From assembly GCF_014191605.1 (NCBI RefSeq), contig NZ_JACHWU010000002.1, positions 372,001 through 436,000 on the forward strand: a DNA stretch of 64,000 bases. The letters run 5' to 3'. Under the pieces are notes generated by a model. The model had not been told where the DNA came from. It saw nothing but the letters and a program-made list of their open reading frames with translations, and ran no database searches. The position numbers and the translations under genes are program-made. The stretch comes from Prauserella isguenensis. GTDB lineage: Bacteria; Actinomycetota; Actinomycetes; Mycobacteriales; Pseudonocardiaceae. Positions 63,599-64,000 of this stretch are shown here, piece by piece. Every line of letters starts with the position of its first letter. The stretch's first letter is position 1.

Positions 63599-64000
63599 TC
63601 GGTGTCCACACTTTCTTGAGTCTCGCGTACGGGCCTCGGAATTCGGCCTATGTCCCCCGACCAACGGTGGCATATGCAAGCAGACGCCCTCCCCGATGTC
63701 CACTAGCAGTCCCTGCGTTGTCGCGCGCCGTGATGCCTTACTCTCACCACCGCAAAGAAGCGTGGCGTACACCCGTTCGCGGGACAGGAATCACCGTCCG
63801 TGTCCCGTGTACTGCCACACAGATCACACCTAGAGTGACCGGATCCTTGCCGGACGGGCGTCCGGACGTGCGATCCTCGCGGGGGCCACCCACCCGACCG
63901 TCGGGTAGGCCTGCGCCGTACCCGGACCACCCGGCGAGCCGGACCTGGACACGACAACCGAGCACCGACGACCGCATCGACAGCACCCTGGGGCCGCCGC
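63599..64000. other. right-edge intergenic region
   Basis: 402 bp. It contains the promoter of the leftward conservon operon and probably that of a rightward gene. On the plus strand a GTG at 63835 opens a frame that runs off the edge for 55 codons without a stop (VTGSLPDGRPDVRSSRGPPT...), Pro/Arg-rich, which could be the disordered start of a divergent gene. Too little is visible to name it. Confidence 0.35.

Overview
This is a 64 kb stretch of a high-GC actinobacterial chromosome, most likely from the Pseudonocardiaceae (Saccharomonospora/Amycolatopsis-like). The evidence is very GC-rich coding sequence, a mabA-inhA-hemH cluster, an ergothioneine operon, a GarA/PknG-type signalling block, a DprE2 homologue, F420-linked enzymes and a Streptomyces-type conservon. 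I see no tRNA, rRNA, CRISPR array, prophage or insertion sequence. About 67 genes are supportable. Comparisons to Mycobacterium tuberculosis (Mtb) or Corynebacterium loci come from memory of those gene families, not from a search.

Layout. 1-1.5 kb: start of a Mg-chelatase-like ATPase running off the left edge, and a divergent unknown gene. 1.6-10.5 kb: homologues of the Mtb ripA-moxR1-DUF58-VWA-fabG1-inhA-hemH block, with a trmL-type methyltransferase and a mobA-like gene inserted. 10.6-13.5 kb: two membrane proteins and a nitroreductase. 13.8-16.7 kb: aconitase. 16.8-17.9 kb: an acetyltransferase and a deazaflavin-type protein. 18.1-22.8 kb: ergothioneine genes egtA-B-C-D. 23.0 kb: a TetR regulator closely matching AcnR, the aconitase repressor. 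23.8-28.4 kb: two CNNM/CorC-type membrane proteins, a so-called methyladenine glycosylase and an anchored binding-like protein. 28.6-33.8 kb: the conserved block merR - bifunctional nuclease - merR - garA - gcvH - pgsA, interrupted by a self-regulated TetR gene. 34-37 kb: acyl-CoA synthetase and dienoyl-CoA isomerase-like gene. 37.2-41.2 kb: complete fructose PTS operon (fruR-fruK-EIIA-EIIBC-HPr). 41.7-43.5 kb: cysG and an ankyrin protein. 43.6-45 kb: zinc-free ribosomal proteins (L28, L33, S14, S18 and divergent L31) sharing a Zur box. 44.9-52.8 kb: PLP lyase, transporter, F420-type oxidoreductase, MpaB-family protein with divergent TetR, and the meta-cleavage aldolase/dehydrogenase pair with divergent IclR. 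53.8-59.2 kb: assorted single genes including DprE2, an MmpS-like secreted protein and a universal stress protein. 59.5-63.6 kb: a conservon (kinase, roadblock, DUF742, GTPase) that ends in a styrene-monooxygenase-like flavoenzyme.

The most informative signals are regulatory. AcnR-type operators lie in front of both acn and the distant acnR-like gene. A consensus promoter with helically phased GGTTW boxes precedes the fructose operon. Palindromic operators sit in the promoters of two TetR genes. A 17-nt palindromic element occurs twice, 27 kb apart, each time between convergent genes. Seven unrelated tandem repeats all have a 15-bp unit. GarA lacks the first threonine of its usual double-threonine phosphorylation motif.
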